Origin: Tanypteryx hageni
Taxonomy: Eukaryota; Arthropoda; Insecta; Odonata; Petaluridae
DNA: 64,000 bases
Direction of reading: 5' to 3'
Assembly (NCBI GenBank): GCA_028673005.1
Contig: CM054118.1
Span: forward strand, 88,011,858 to 88,075,857
Made by a program: the position numbers and the translations under genes. Under the pieces are notes generated by a model. The model saw nothing but the letters and a program-made list of their open reading frames with translations, searched no databases and was not told the DNA's origin. Shown in pieces: positions 1 to 9,720 of the stretch. Position 1 is the stretch's first letter. Each line of letters begins with the position of its first letter.

Positions 1-745
1 AAACCATCAGACATTTGTTTGAGATATTAAGCCCTTGGCATGAAATAAATTTTTCCATAAACTTGATACATTTTAACTGTTTACCTACAATTTTTTTTAG
101 ATCCGTTTGTTAGGAGTTTGTTTTAAAGAATTTTTAAAAAATTCTTTAACTGTAATTTTTTTATTTTTCACCATAGTCTCCTTTCTCTCATATGTTTAGA
201 TACTGTTTATAATTTCATGAGGCATGATTACATAAAGTATTCAATACCAAAAGTGTTTTCATATTAATACAAAATTGCTTGCAACATTAATGTATTTCTC
301 ACACCAAATGCTAGTGGTCAGCTTCCTGCCTTTAGTCATTTTGTTATTTTCTGGTTTGCTATGGCAAGTGTTGAATTGACTGGCTTAATTAAGTTGCTTT
401 GTATATACATAATTCAATGTGGTTTGTAGCGTTAACTTTTGTTCATGCTCAAATTTCTTTTTTTGATAGCATCGGAAAATTGCAATATGCAAAATTTGGA
501 GGCTCAGTCTCATAAAAACAATTTCAAGTTGAATTAACAATAATAATAATTTTTTATGACCTTGGTAATGTAAACCTTTATATTTGGTTTAAAATACAAT
601 CATTGCATTATTTCAACTTCAGCTTTTTAAGGTATCAAATTAGATGTATGTAATAAAAGTTGATGCTTTCCGTCTTTTACTTTTAAATATAATCTGATTA
701 ATAGTGCATATACATATTGACTTATTAATGCATTACTTTCCCTAG
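1..745 (+). other. mtd: Upstream intron of the mtd/OXR1-like gene
   Basis: This is AT-rich sequence ending in a splice acceptor (TTTCCCTAG at 737-745) directly before the first recognised exon. No open frame, RNA gene or repeat was recognised. The following exon begins in mid-codon, so at least one more exon must lie upstream of the window. Confidence 0.7.
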
Positions 746-912
746 ACGTTCATCAATGGATGTTGTTCGTGGCAGAGGTGATGGTCTTGGAGGAAAAGTC
801 AGCGGACTTACACTTGGTTCGGGGATGAAGCATCAGCATCCTGGTGTTCGACTTGGCTATCGAAGCATGGTGTCGGTTGAAGATATGCCAGAGCTGTTTG
901 TTTCTTTTGACA
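746..912 (+). CDS. mtd: mtd/OXR1-like oxidation resistance protein, internal exon (first in window)
   Basis: This internal exon of 167 bp lies between a TTTCCCTAG acceptor and a GTGAGT donor at 913. It starts at the third base of a codon and ends one base into the next. The translation runs from RSSMDVVRGRG through a glycine-rich stretch to SVEDMPELFVSFD. Its last base joins the first two of the next exon to make Lys, giving FDKLIPRPARSCEDPP, which is characteristic of the insect mustard/OXR1 family. The family is known for C-terminal TLD proteins that protect against oxidative damage; this segment is in the linker after the GRAM-type domain of long isoforms. The ATG at 756 is an internal methionine, not a start, because the frame is open back to the acceptor. 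Family identity is recalled, not searched. Confidence 0.88.
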
Positions 913-1899
913 GTGAGTATGAGCCATGGCCTCCTTGCTCGTACTGGTGTCCTTTGATCATACTAAATTCAGATCATGTCACGTTTATTCATTTCCTGGG
1001 CATCTTCAATTTGCCATCTTGCTCAGCATGGTGTATGGCAGTACCACCAAGATTATGCAGAAAATCTCGGCTTTTTAGTGCATTATCTAGAGTTTTACAT
1101 GTATTATGCTTATTTATTTTTATTCTGTGAATATCAAATACCATTGCTAAATTAAATTAGAGTTTAATTAGTTAATAAGCATAATTTTTTCTTGGTACTA
1201 AATTATAAAAATGTTAATTTTAAGAGGCACCTAGCAGTCATTGTTAATAGAAATGGCATTATAAAGCTAGTGAAAAATTCTACCATTGTGTCAAGCAGTA
1301 AGAAGAAAAATGTCTCTGATTAATAATTGTCAAGTAAATCCCTACATGAGCCTCCATTTTCACCACTGGTGTTCTTATTATGCTCTTTGAATAGCATTTG
1401 GTTTTTAAAGATAATGTGCAGGCATTTCTGACATTCTCTTTAATCTTGGCTCTGGCTTCCAGTTTCTTCATTTTGTATGACTAACTTGTGGATCTACAGC
1501 TAAGCTTTCTCTAAATATATTCATTCTGCTGATATAATATAAGCAACCTTTTACCTTAGTACATTCTTTCAAGTATTAGTAAGCTTGCATTTGTTCTAAA
1601 CACTTCTCTGATGGATTACTTAACAGAAATTTAAGAAATGTCTGCACATTTTATCAATGTATGGTACAATTATTGACTAAAATTCATTATTTAACAGAGT
1701 TAGCCTAAAATGAAAACACAGAAGTACTGTATTAGCCCAAATATAATGTGATCTTGAATATAATGATCCCTTAAGATTTTGAAAAATTTTCAAGAAAAAA
1801 CTGAAGAAAAGAACAAAAAAATCCTAAACTTGTACTATATTTCACATTTAAACTATATATAATTTGCGGAAGGTGAAAGATTCTGGTACAATGTCCCAG

Positions 1900-2105
1900 C
1901 ACATTGTTGTCCTGGCGCACTTGGTAGGGGTGGTAAGGAGGGGAGTGAGTTGCTTTGTCACTACATTGTTGTTCCAGCACACGGTGGTAGGGGAGGTAAG
2001 GAGGGGAGTGAGCTGCTTGGAAAAGGGGAGTGTGTTGCGTGAATGAGAGGTTGAAGGGGCAGTAAGGAGGAGAGAGCCCTTTGCGGAAGAGGGGAGTGAG
2101 AAAGG
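1900..2105. repeat. Short G-rich tandem repeat (~67-bp unit)
   Basis: A unit containing ACATTGTTGT, GGTAGGGG, GGTAAGGAGGGGAGTGAG and TGCTT occurs at about 1901-1955 and again at about 1965-2025. A more diverged partial third copy (GTAAGGAGGAGAG, GGGGAGTGAG) runs to 2101. The short frames on both strands here are consequences of the repeat. Confidence 0.7.
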
Positions 2106-2589
2106 TTGCTGCCTGTTGTACTTGCACAGCATATTACATTGGAAAGATCAGTCTGTTGCACCCTCGACATTTAGATCAAGCTCTAAGAAAAAGATCAAAA
2201 CGTTCAATTGAAACCAACAAACAACAAACTAAAAAACTGGCAGGTTAAGTCGTGAGGCTAAAAAACAACATAGAAAATGAAGGGGAGGAACACCGGAGCC
2301 AGAGACTGGCCAATCAAGTCGTCAGAAAAAGAGCAAGGTATATATGTAGATGCCATAATTTAACATAACAGAAAATTACAATGACTTGATCAAATAATCA
2401 GTAGTATTAATAGCAGTATTCAAATGTAAGAAATTTCAAGTGCTTCACTTTCTGGGTGAATTGAAATTTATGTAACACTCCTGTTATTTTCAATGGGGAA
2501 ATCTCTAGTATATAATAAATAGGTTAATGATTTGCAAATCACTTTTTATGCAATGCAAATTATTTGAATCCTCTTCCTCTTGTCATTAC

Positions 2590-3007
2590 TTATACAATTG
2601 TAGCAGGTTCTGAATTATCAGGATCGTCATTTTCTTCTTACGACAAGGCATCATCTTCAATCTCATCAATCCACACAATGTGCACTTGGGTGCTGTTCTG
2701 ATTCCAGGACCACAATTGATGTTTTTTTTAGCTTCCCTTAAAGGGTTTATACATGGCTATCGCTCAATAACCACTCATTGTATTCCTTTCTCATGTACTA
2801 TTTGAAAGGTTTATTAATTTCAATGTGTAACACTTGTAGTTTTGTTATCATACTGCCTGGAATTATGTCTAGGTCAGTATGCAATGTTACCATCTGCTTC
2901 ATAATATTTTCTGCCAAATTACCCTTGAATGCATCAAGCATTCCTTGCTTATTCCCAGACACATTTGGTATTGATTTCCCACTTTCCAAAAAATATATTA
3001 ATGCCAT
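2590..3007 (-). pseudogene. Tigger/pogo transposase remnant (C-terminal part)
   Basis: On the minus strand the frame 3007-2798 reads MLDAFKGNLAENIMKQ, then LHTDLDIIPGSMITKLQVLH and INKPFK. After a stop it continues as YMRKEYNEWLLSDS. This is the signature end of the DDE domain of Tigger/jerky-type transposases (His-Thr-Asp, Ile-Pro-Gly-Gly-like, LQ-LD-like, NKPFK). Farther on, an acidic segment (WIDEIEDDALS) resembles the usual tail. Stops and a missing N-terminal half make it a dead fragment. It was captured by the TE family Pogo of the Tc1-mariner superfamily; the assignment is from motif memory. Confidence 0.7.
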
Positions 3008-3045
3008 TGTTTAGCGCATGTTTGTTTGGTTCAATTTTGATATAC

Positions 3046-3125
3046 AGGTTTCCCTCACTTTATGTGGGGGTTGCATTCCAGGAAATTGACACATAAAGCA
3101 AACCCATATTTACATGTAAAAGATA
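3046..3125 (+). repeat. Tigger-like terminal sequence
   Basis: The sequence CAGGTTTCCCTCACTTTATG, followed by GGGGGTTGCATTCCAGGAA, resembles the end of Tigger-type elements and is preceded by TA. It lies about 40 bp from the Tigger transposase remnant, but the matching opposite end was not found. A similar TGGAATGCAT-containing end in the other orientation lies near 7455-7482. Confidence 0.4.
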
Positions 3126-3329
3126 GGGATACATTCCACAAGCAATCCTAACTTCCTTCCAAGACATTCTTCTTTCGCTCCATATTTACTCATTGCAGAA
3201 ACCATAAGAGTTCAAAATAAATCTCATGCATAGCATAAGCTGGCCCTCTACCGTAACACGCAGATTTTGTGTGAGCCATCCACAACGGTCGGCTAAGAGA
3301 ACATACAAATCTACGTGAGCCATAGGCAA

Positions 3330-3773
3330 TGTGTTAAAACCTCATTCATGGAATCTATTAAAATTGCATACGTAGACTTAGGCAAAATACGATGATGACA
3401 TTTGATGCTCAACTGTTCGAATTTCGCTAAAACTTTACATGGAACATCTATAATTATAAAAATGCAATTTATTAAGGCCTTGTAAATTCCATTGGAAATA
3501 GACTTGGATGAAAAATTATTTTGGTGAAGTCGCTATTGCTTTGTTTGACTTTTTGTGAAAATGAGCATGAATGAAATTATTGTCACTGAATGTGGAACAT
3601 TATTCAACAATGCAAAATCATTAATTGGAGTAATATTTCAAAATGTCAACAACTAAATCATTCCCTACTCATTTCTTCGATCTCACACACAGAATTTACA
3701 AAATTTACTCTTTTTTTTTTTTTAAAATGGTGGAAATTTTTGGGGGTTCGGCTTCTATTGAAGCAGATACAGT
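3330..3773 (-). repeat. Partial inverted copy of the 6331-7269 DNA element
   Basis: The reverse complement of this stretch matches 6331-6840: the terminal GATAC-AGTA end at 3773, the AAATTTCCACCATTTT segment, GTTGACATTT, AATATTACTCCAATTA and the AATAGATTC-ATGAATGAGG segment all align in order. It is therefore a truncated, inversely oriented copy of the same family, and the two form a 2.6-kb-spaced inverted repeat within the intron. Confidence 0.8.
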
Positions 3774-4264
3774 AATCCTAGCAAGAAAAGCTTCAAGTGA
3801 TTCAGGGTGACCATCAGAGTGATATTGCATGTAAGTTTAACTTCACAACTTGTACAATTCATACAATTCTGTTAAATAATGGCAAAATAAAAAGTTCTAT
3901 TAAAAATAATTTCAGTTGTAGAAATTCAATTTTTTCATGTAGAAATGTCTAAAAGCCATCTTAAGCTCCAATGCAACATACCACTGTAAAATTAAGGAAG
4001 ATAATTCATTATGACTTAAAAGTATTCCAAGGGCTTGAAAGTAGAAATTTTCGCACTTCACAAAAAAAAATGCCATTACAGATCAACACACAGTTTTAGG
4101 TTCCAGATGACCTGAAGTGCCCTCCATAGAAAAGTTGTCTGGACCTCTCTACCTCAATCCACCCTGCATCCCTGCCAAATTGACGAACAATTACCCGTTC
4201 AGAAATTTTAAATTGGTCTGGCAGGATTGATTTCATCTAGAAGAAAACAAAACAAAAATGATAT

Positions 4265-4940
4265 TCAAATTATGAGGGCTATTCATAAAATAATGTACTT
4301 AAAACGAAAGTATATATTTAATCTTTTAAATAAACATGTCCTTTTTCAAGGTAATCGCCATTGAGTGCAACACACTTTTCTCAACGTTTCACCCATGAGT
4401 GTAACACATGGTTCAAACCTCCTTATTTAACAACATCTTCAGAGCCATCTTCACAACTTTTGCACAAGCCTCTTTGATTCAAAATGTCTTTCTCTGAACT
4501 CCTTCTTTAACTCCAGAAACAGCCAAAAGTCACAAGGAGGAAAATCTGGGCTGTAGGGTGGATGTGGTACAATGTTAATGTCATTTTTAAGCAAAAAAAT
4601 CAGAAACATTGTGTGACAGGTGCCGAGTGCACATTGCCATTATGAAGGAGAACTGATTTCTGCTTTTCAAGCGTCTGCAAATTGGTGAATAGTAATATGA
4701 AGCTCACCCTGAACCATAGCAGATGTTGTGTTTATCATAAATTTGTTTTGTTGAAGTTGAATGTTGTCCCTCATGTTGTTTATTACTTGGAATTTCCTGG
4801 CTGTCTAAAAACACTATGTCAATGAAAACAGTAGCGGGTGACATGCTTTCATCACCATAAGCCTCTTGAATAATTTTTAAAGTTTCTGTAATGCAGCAGA
4901 AGGTTTTCTTAGCTGTCTTGAGTTAAATTCGATTTATGCA
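4265..4940 (-). pseudogene. Internally deleted mariner transposon remnant
   Basis: On the minus strand, from high to low coordinates, the frames read ETLKIIQEAYGDESMSPATV (helix-turn-helix region typical of mariner). Then, after an abrupt loss of sequence, comes LLHNGNVHSAPVTQ. A frameshift follows, then VPHPPYSPDFPPCDFWLF, the strongly conserved block before the third catalytic Asp of mariner. Last is a tail matching the usual final residues (NVEKSV, GDYLEK-like). The region between the helix-turn-helix and the catalytic block is missing, and several stops interrupt the rest. The lower end (GGGCTATTCATAAAATAATG at 4268) is a plausible terminal repeat. It is inactive. Confidence 0.75.
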
Positions 4941-5274
4941 TTCAAAAGCAAAAACATTAAATTAAATTTAGTTGATCATGTTGCTGAAAGGGTTAAAATT
5001 CATATCATAGCTTCACATGACTTCTTTGGGATTTAGAACCTTTCATCTCAACATTATCACCATCACACCTTGATCTATGTCCGTAATAAAGAAACAGATG
5101 GTAAAAAATTGAAAAAGTAGTTGGAAAGAACTCGCCAACCTATTGATAGATACTGTTCAACGACTGCTGAGGGATGTGGAGCTAGAGGAAAGGTAACACA
5201 TTTTTGGCCTTGACTGAACTTCATGTATTTTTATCTCAGATTTTTGTCGAGTAACAGTATGGTACATTTTAATA

Positions 5275-5573
5275 CAGGGGTAGCCAAACTATGGCTCATG
5301 GACTATGTCCAGCCCGTACAGTGATTTCATCCGGCCCACCTTACCATATCGATTTCTTTAAGATGGGCATATTCGTATATTTTCCAGATTAGATTAGATT
5401 CATTTATGAAATCTTATATTTATCCAGTACATGCAATCTACTTTCATTGTATGTGCAGGACACATTAAACAATCTAAAAATTCTAAAAACTTGCTCTGAA
5501 ATTTACGTGGGGCCTGCCGAGTGGTCCATAAACCCTTATGTTGTCCTTGCGGTTAGAAGTTTAGTTACCCCTG
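5275..5573. mobile_element. hAT MITE inside a short direct duplication
   Basis: The left end CAGGGGTAGCCAAACTATGG and the reverse complement of the right end CAGGGGTAACTAAACTTC form hAT-type terminal inverted repeats. The flanking 8-mers TTTTAATA and TTGTAATG agree at 6 of 8 positions, an eroded target duplication. No coding sequence remains. About 40 bp containing CATCTCAGATTTTTGT is found on both sides of the element (5230-5267 and 5599-5637). Confidence 0.7.
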
Positions 5574-6330
5574 TTGTAATGAATACAAACCTGTCCTATT
5601 TTCATCTCAGATTTTTGTTGAGTATTAGTGTAGTACACTGTAACAAATCGACCTCTCTAACAAATGGCATTTAAAGTGATTTTACTATTGTAATCACTAG
5701 TCCGTAAATATAATGCTAGTACTACTTTTCTCATGTCGTTTTGTATATAAAAATCGCATTATATTCAAGTTAATATTATAAAATCTGTTGAATATTAAAT
5801 TTTCTGTGAATCACATGGTATAAGCAAAAAACAGTAAGTTAAAATTGCCTCATTAACTAACTGTAGATTTATAGTATGTAATTTTCCATTTATAATGCAT
5901 AACTTTTGATGTACAAGAAATGGAGAAAGAGATCAGCTTGCAGTGGTAAACCAATTCTATAAAGACGTGACTTAAGCAGATGTATGACTAATGTAGTGTT
6001 TTTTGTTAACCCTTTGTTATAGTACTTTAGTTAGGCTCAAGATGGCTGCATCATTTTTTCATGGACATACCATATTCTCTGTGACAGTGCAATCATGACC
6101 TTATTCATGTGTCTGTGTGGTCTGTCTCATGTTTATCCTGTTAAATCATTGTAACCCATTAGTAATCATGAGTGAAAAATGTAAAGCTAGTGAGAGCAGT
6201 GCCTCCTAACCCAAAAGAAAGAGAATTTATTTCATTAGAAGTGAAATTGAATGTAATTGAAAGATTTGAAAAGAAGGAACATCTGATGGATATTGTGTGC
6301 ACTCTCGGTCTTCATGAAACATGCAGAATA

Positions 6331-7269
6331 CCGTATCTGACCGAATAGAAGCCGACCCCAGATTTAAGCCAAACCCCCAGAAATTTCCACCATTTTTTTG
6401 TCAAAAAAGTAAATTTTGTAGATTTTATGCTCGAGTGTGCCGGGCATGCATGCACAGCCTAGAATACATTATTGGAGACCGAAGAATAGAGTGGGAAATG
6501 GTTTAGTTGTTGACATTTGAAATATTACTCCAATTAATAATTTCGCATTGTTGAGTAATGTTCCACATTCAGTTATAATAATTTCATTCATCTTCATTTT
6601 CACAGAAGGTTAACTCAAGCAATAGCGACCTTGAAAAGATAATTTTTAATCCAAGTTTATTTTCAATGAAATTATGCCTTAAGAAATTGCATTTTTATAA
6701 TTATTTATAATTATACACGTTCCATGTAAAGTTTTACTGTAATGCAAACAGTTGAGCATCAAAAGCGGTTATAGCATTTTGCGTAGTCAATGTACGTAAT
6801 TTTAATAGATTCTATGAATGAGGTTTTAACATGCATGTAAACATTACAATGGCTATAACAATAACTACAATAGTCAAGTAAAACTAATAGGAACTTCTTT
6901 TAACGACTAATGAAAAATAATACAAATTGCTAACTATTCTTAATGATACATATGCATAGCCCTGCGAAACGAAAGAAAATATCCAATAGCATTTAGAAAT
7001 GAAAGAACAGGTAACAACGGTAACAAAACATAGGTACTGCTAAATTCAATATTCTAGCTTGATTATTTTATCCATTAATATTCATCGTAGGTCAGATATT
7101 TACTTTATGAAAGTATAGTACTATCATTTGAACACAACGGCACTGGGTGACTATGACACTTAACCCTAACCCCAAATTTTTTCTCCGACTCACATTTAAG
7201 CCGAGGGATGATTTTTTCATGATGGATTTTGTCAATAGATTTTGTCGGCTTATATTCAGGCAGATACGG
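6331..7269. mobile_element. Non-autonomous TA-inserting DNA transposon (CCGTATCTG ends)
   Basis: The left end CCGTATCTGACCGAATAGAA is preceded by TA. The reverse complement of the right end begins CCGTATCTGCCTGAATATAA. Both ends continue into AAGCCGAC. The interior of about 940 bp has no transposase frame. The CCGTATTT-CC-GA-TATAAG type of terminus recurs in several other elements of this window. The TA target suggests the IS630-Tc1-mariner group, but I do not assign a family. Confidence 0.7.
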
Positions 7270-7816
7270 CAGTTCATGCTAATGCAGAAAACATTTAATG
7301 CAATTCAATGCTGTGCAGTTTTATAAAATATAACTCTTAATTATTGCGTCACTCTTGCCCTCTGTATACCCTTGCCTGCTTCCCTATTGTATTACATATA
7401 TCTCTATGGGAAATGAATGTTCACTTAACATGATTTCACTTAAAACAGTTCCCTTCTGGAATGCATCTACCATGTTCAACAGGGACTAACAGTACCCCCT
7501 TTACGCATTACTTAAAAAAAAACAAAAACTTCTCTTCAGTCCTGAAGAAGCTTGATGCAACTCGGGGGAAATATCAAGGGGAAAACTTCTCCATGCAGCA
7601 TTTTCCAAGAAACGCTTCAATTACCACTTCTCAAAATTGGTCAGTTTTTTTAATGGAACCATTTTTGGAAGGTGGGATTTAAGATGTTTTAACTGTGTTA
7701 ATTATCTATTTGTAAAAAATTATCACTTAATTATAACTAAGGTGTCATGTTTCTTGATATGAAGTCATTTTATGCCTAGCATGTAAGCAGATCAAACCTT
7801 TCCTGATGTTTTTTTG

Positions 7817-7980
7817 TGAATTGATGATTGAACTCCGACCGTATACAAAAGGAATTTAGCGTGAAGAACAGAGCACTAAATATGTATCTATGAGAGCTTG
7901 GCTCTTGAAATATGTATTTAGTGCTCTGTTCTTCATCCTAAATTCCTTTTGTATATGGTTGGAGTTTAATCATCACTTCA
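7817..7980. repeat. Long near-perfect foldback (hairpin) sequence
   Basis: Two arms of about 73 bp pair with roughly nine mismatches. The 5' arm contains ATACAAAAGGAATTTAG and GAAGAACAGAGCACTAAATA; the 3' arm contains the complements TATTTAGTGCTCTGTTCTTC and CTAAATTCCTTTTGTAT. The loop is about 18 nt. It may be a very short foldback MITE, or a hairpin RNA precursor if transcribed with the intron. No target duplication was obvious. Confidence 0.85.
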
Positions 7981-8089
7981 CAGTTTTACTCGCTGTAGTC
8001 TCCTCTTTTATTCATTATGTTTTTTTATATAACAATTATCCATAAGTGGTTAAGGGTGGTTGAGGAGTTATAGACGAAAGAAAAATAGT

Positions 8090-9720
8090 ATAGAAAGGTG
8101 AAAAAGTTGGTGAAAAAGGCATTTATTGCAGCTGGTACAGAAAGGTTTATGGAAATAGAAGTTGGATAAGATAACAGTATCAGGCATTCATGATAGAAGA
8201 AGGAATTTCAAATTCATGATTTTTCGTCTGAATGGGATGGATGAAATGCCAAGGGACAAAAGTGTTTGATCATAGGGTACATTACAAAAGATATGATATT
8301 GAACGGTTGATAAGAAAAAGTTGAGTTTGAGTTGAGAAGTTTGAAGGTTCATGGGAATGCTGAGGACCACATGGGAGCTCAATATCCAAGTAAAGGAAAA
8401 AAAGAGCACAGTTTTCTTGATACAGGAATACCCTGAATTACGTCGGGAATCCATTCCTGAAAAGTGCAAGGTAAATTGAAGCAGTTTTTCCCATAAGAAT
8501 CGATGATATGAGGGGAGGATACATGCAGGGGTTAAGGACAGTTTAGTACAACCGATTGCAGTAACCCCTTAACGTTGGCACTAGTTAGTCGACAAACTGA
8601 GTCCGAGTTCAGATGGAAAAAAATGCAGCTAATAGATCCAAAGGAAACAATATTAGGTGACAACATGGACGAGAATTCTCCACAAACAGTACTCCAGTGA
8701 AGAAAGTCATGCTGATGAGGAGAAATACATGGTAGTGTAAAACAAAGCAGGCGAATAGATTGAAAGGGGATGGTAGTTTTTGACAGTCCTTGGCACATGG
8801 TTTCAATATTGTAGTAATGTTGACCATCTTCAGCATGGCAATTAAGGTGCCACTACAGAATTATCTATTAAATATCATGGATATTGGTTGGTACATGGTG
8901 CTTGCTGTGTTACAAAACAGAAGAGAGGCTATATTGTCAAAATAGGTAACTTTGTTTTGGGGTAGAGACTCGAGTAGATCAAAGATCTTGTTAGGAGAGG
9001 TTGAGATATGTGATAGTTTGGGTACAAATGGACTTGTGAAGAGGAGGTTAGGCAGAATTTGGGGTTGAAGTAAAGTTGGAGGAAAAATAACTGTTGAGAG
9101 GCATGAACCTCTCATCCTTGGAGCCAGATTTCACATGCGGCAGAATCCAGGAACATTTTCTTCTTAAATTGTTGAGAGGCCAGAATCTCTTTCAGTTGTT
9201 TTTTAATTTGGAGGAGATGGTATTGACGTGATTGGTGTAGTCCCGTCACAGAAGTGTCATTGAGTGCTGCCAAAGTTCCAGGAATGAGTTAAGAGTATGG
9301 ACACGTGGCTAGAATTCCATTAGTTTCCAATTGGCCTGCTTATTGACAATGGCGAGGGCAGTCTCTGGAGAAACCCAGAAGCATTTGTTCCTGGAAGTCC
9401 TTTGTTTGAGAACAAAGTTGGTTATGACCCTGTAGTGCGCCATACAGAAAACTAAGAGGATCACAAGGGGTTCCAATCATCACGGTGTCCCAGATTAGGT
9501 TGGAAAAAGTATGGTTGATAGCTGGCCAATCCACTTGATTCCAAGCTCCGATGGTTTTCAGTGGGTGGGAGGGATTATGGCAGTTGGATGAAAGCAGCAG
9601 ACATTTGAGTAACTCATGATTGGACTCAAAAATGTTCTTGCGCATGAAAAATGTCCTCTTTAGCGGATGACTGAATGAGATCCATTTTTGCCATATTTTT
9701 GTGTAGGATTTCAATTGCAT
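8090..9720 (-). pseudogene. Non-LTR retrotransposon (LINE) ORF2 remnant
   Basis: Reading down the minus strand, successive frames carry recognisable LINE pieces in the right order. First is an endonuclease-RT linker (9720-9340; DWPAINHTFSNLIWD). Next is the start of the reverse transcriptase domain (9115-8861; DLLESLPQNKVTYFDNIA then MYQPISMIFNR), then a QHGF-K-like block (HQHDFLHWSTV near 8670). The C-terminal part follows (8430-8190; GYSCIKKT, then YDQTLLSLGISSIPFRRKIM). Stops and frameshifts separate these, and the polymerase active site is not preserved. The arrangement resembles jockey/CR1-type LINEs. The clade is an inference. Confidence 0.7.

Noticed and set aside
7535..7575. Another hammerhead-like core (CCTGAAGAAGC...GGGGAAATATC)
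   Set aside because: The intervening segment does not form stem II and the GAAA/stem III part does not fold.
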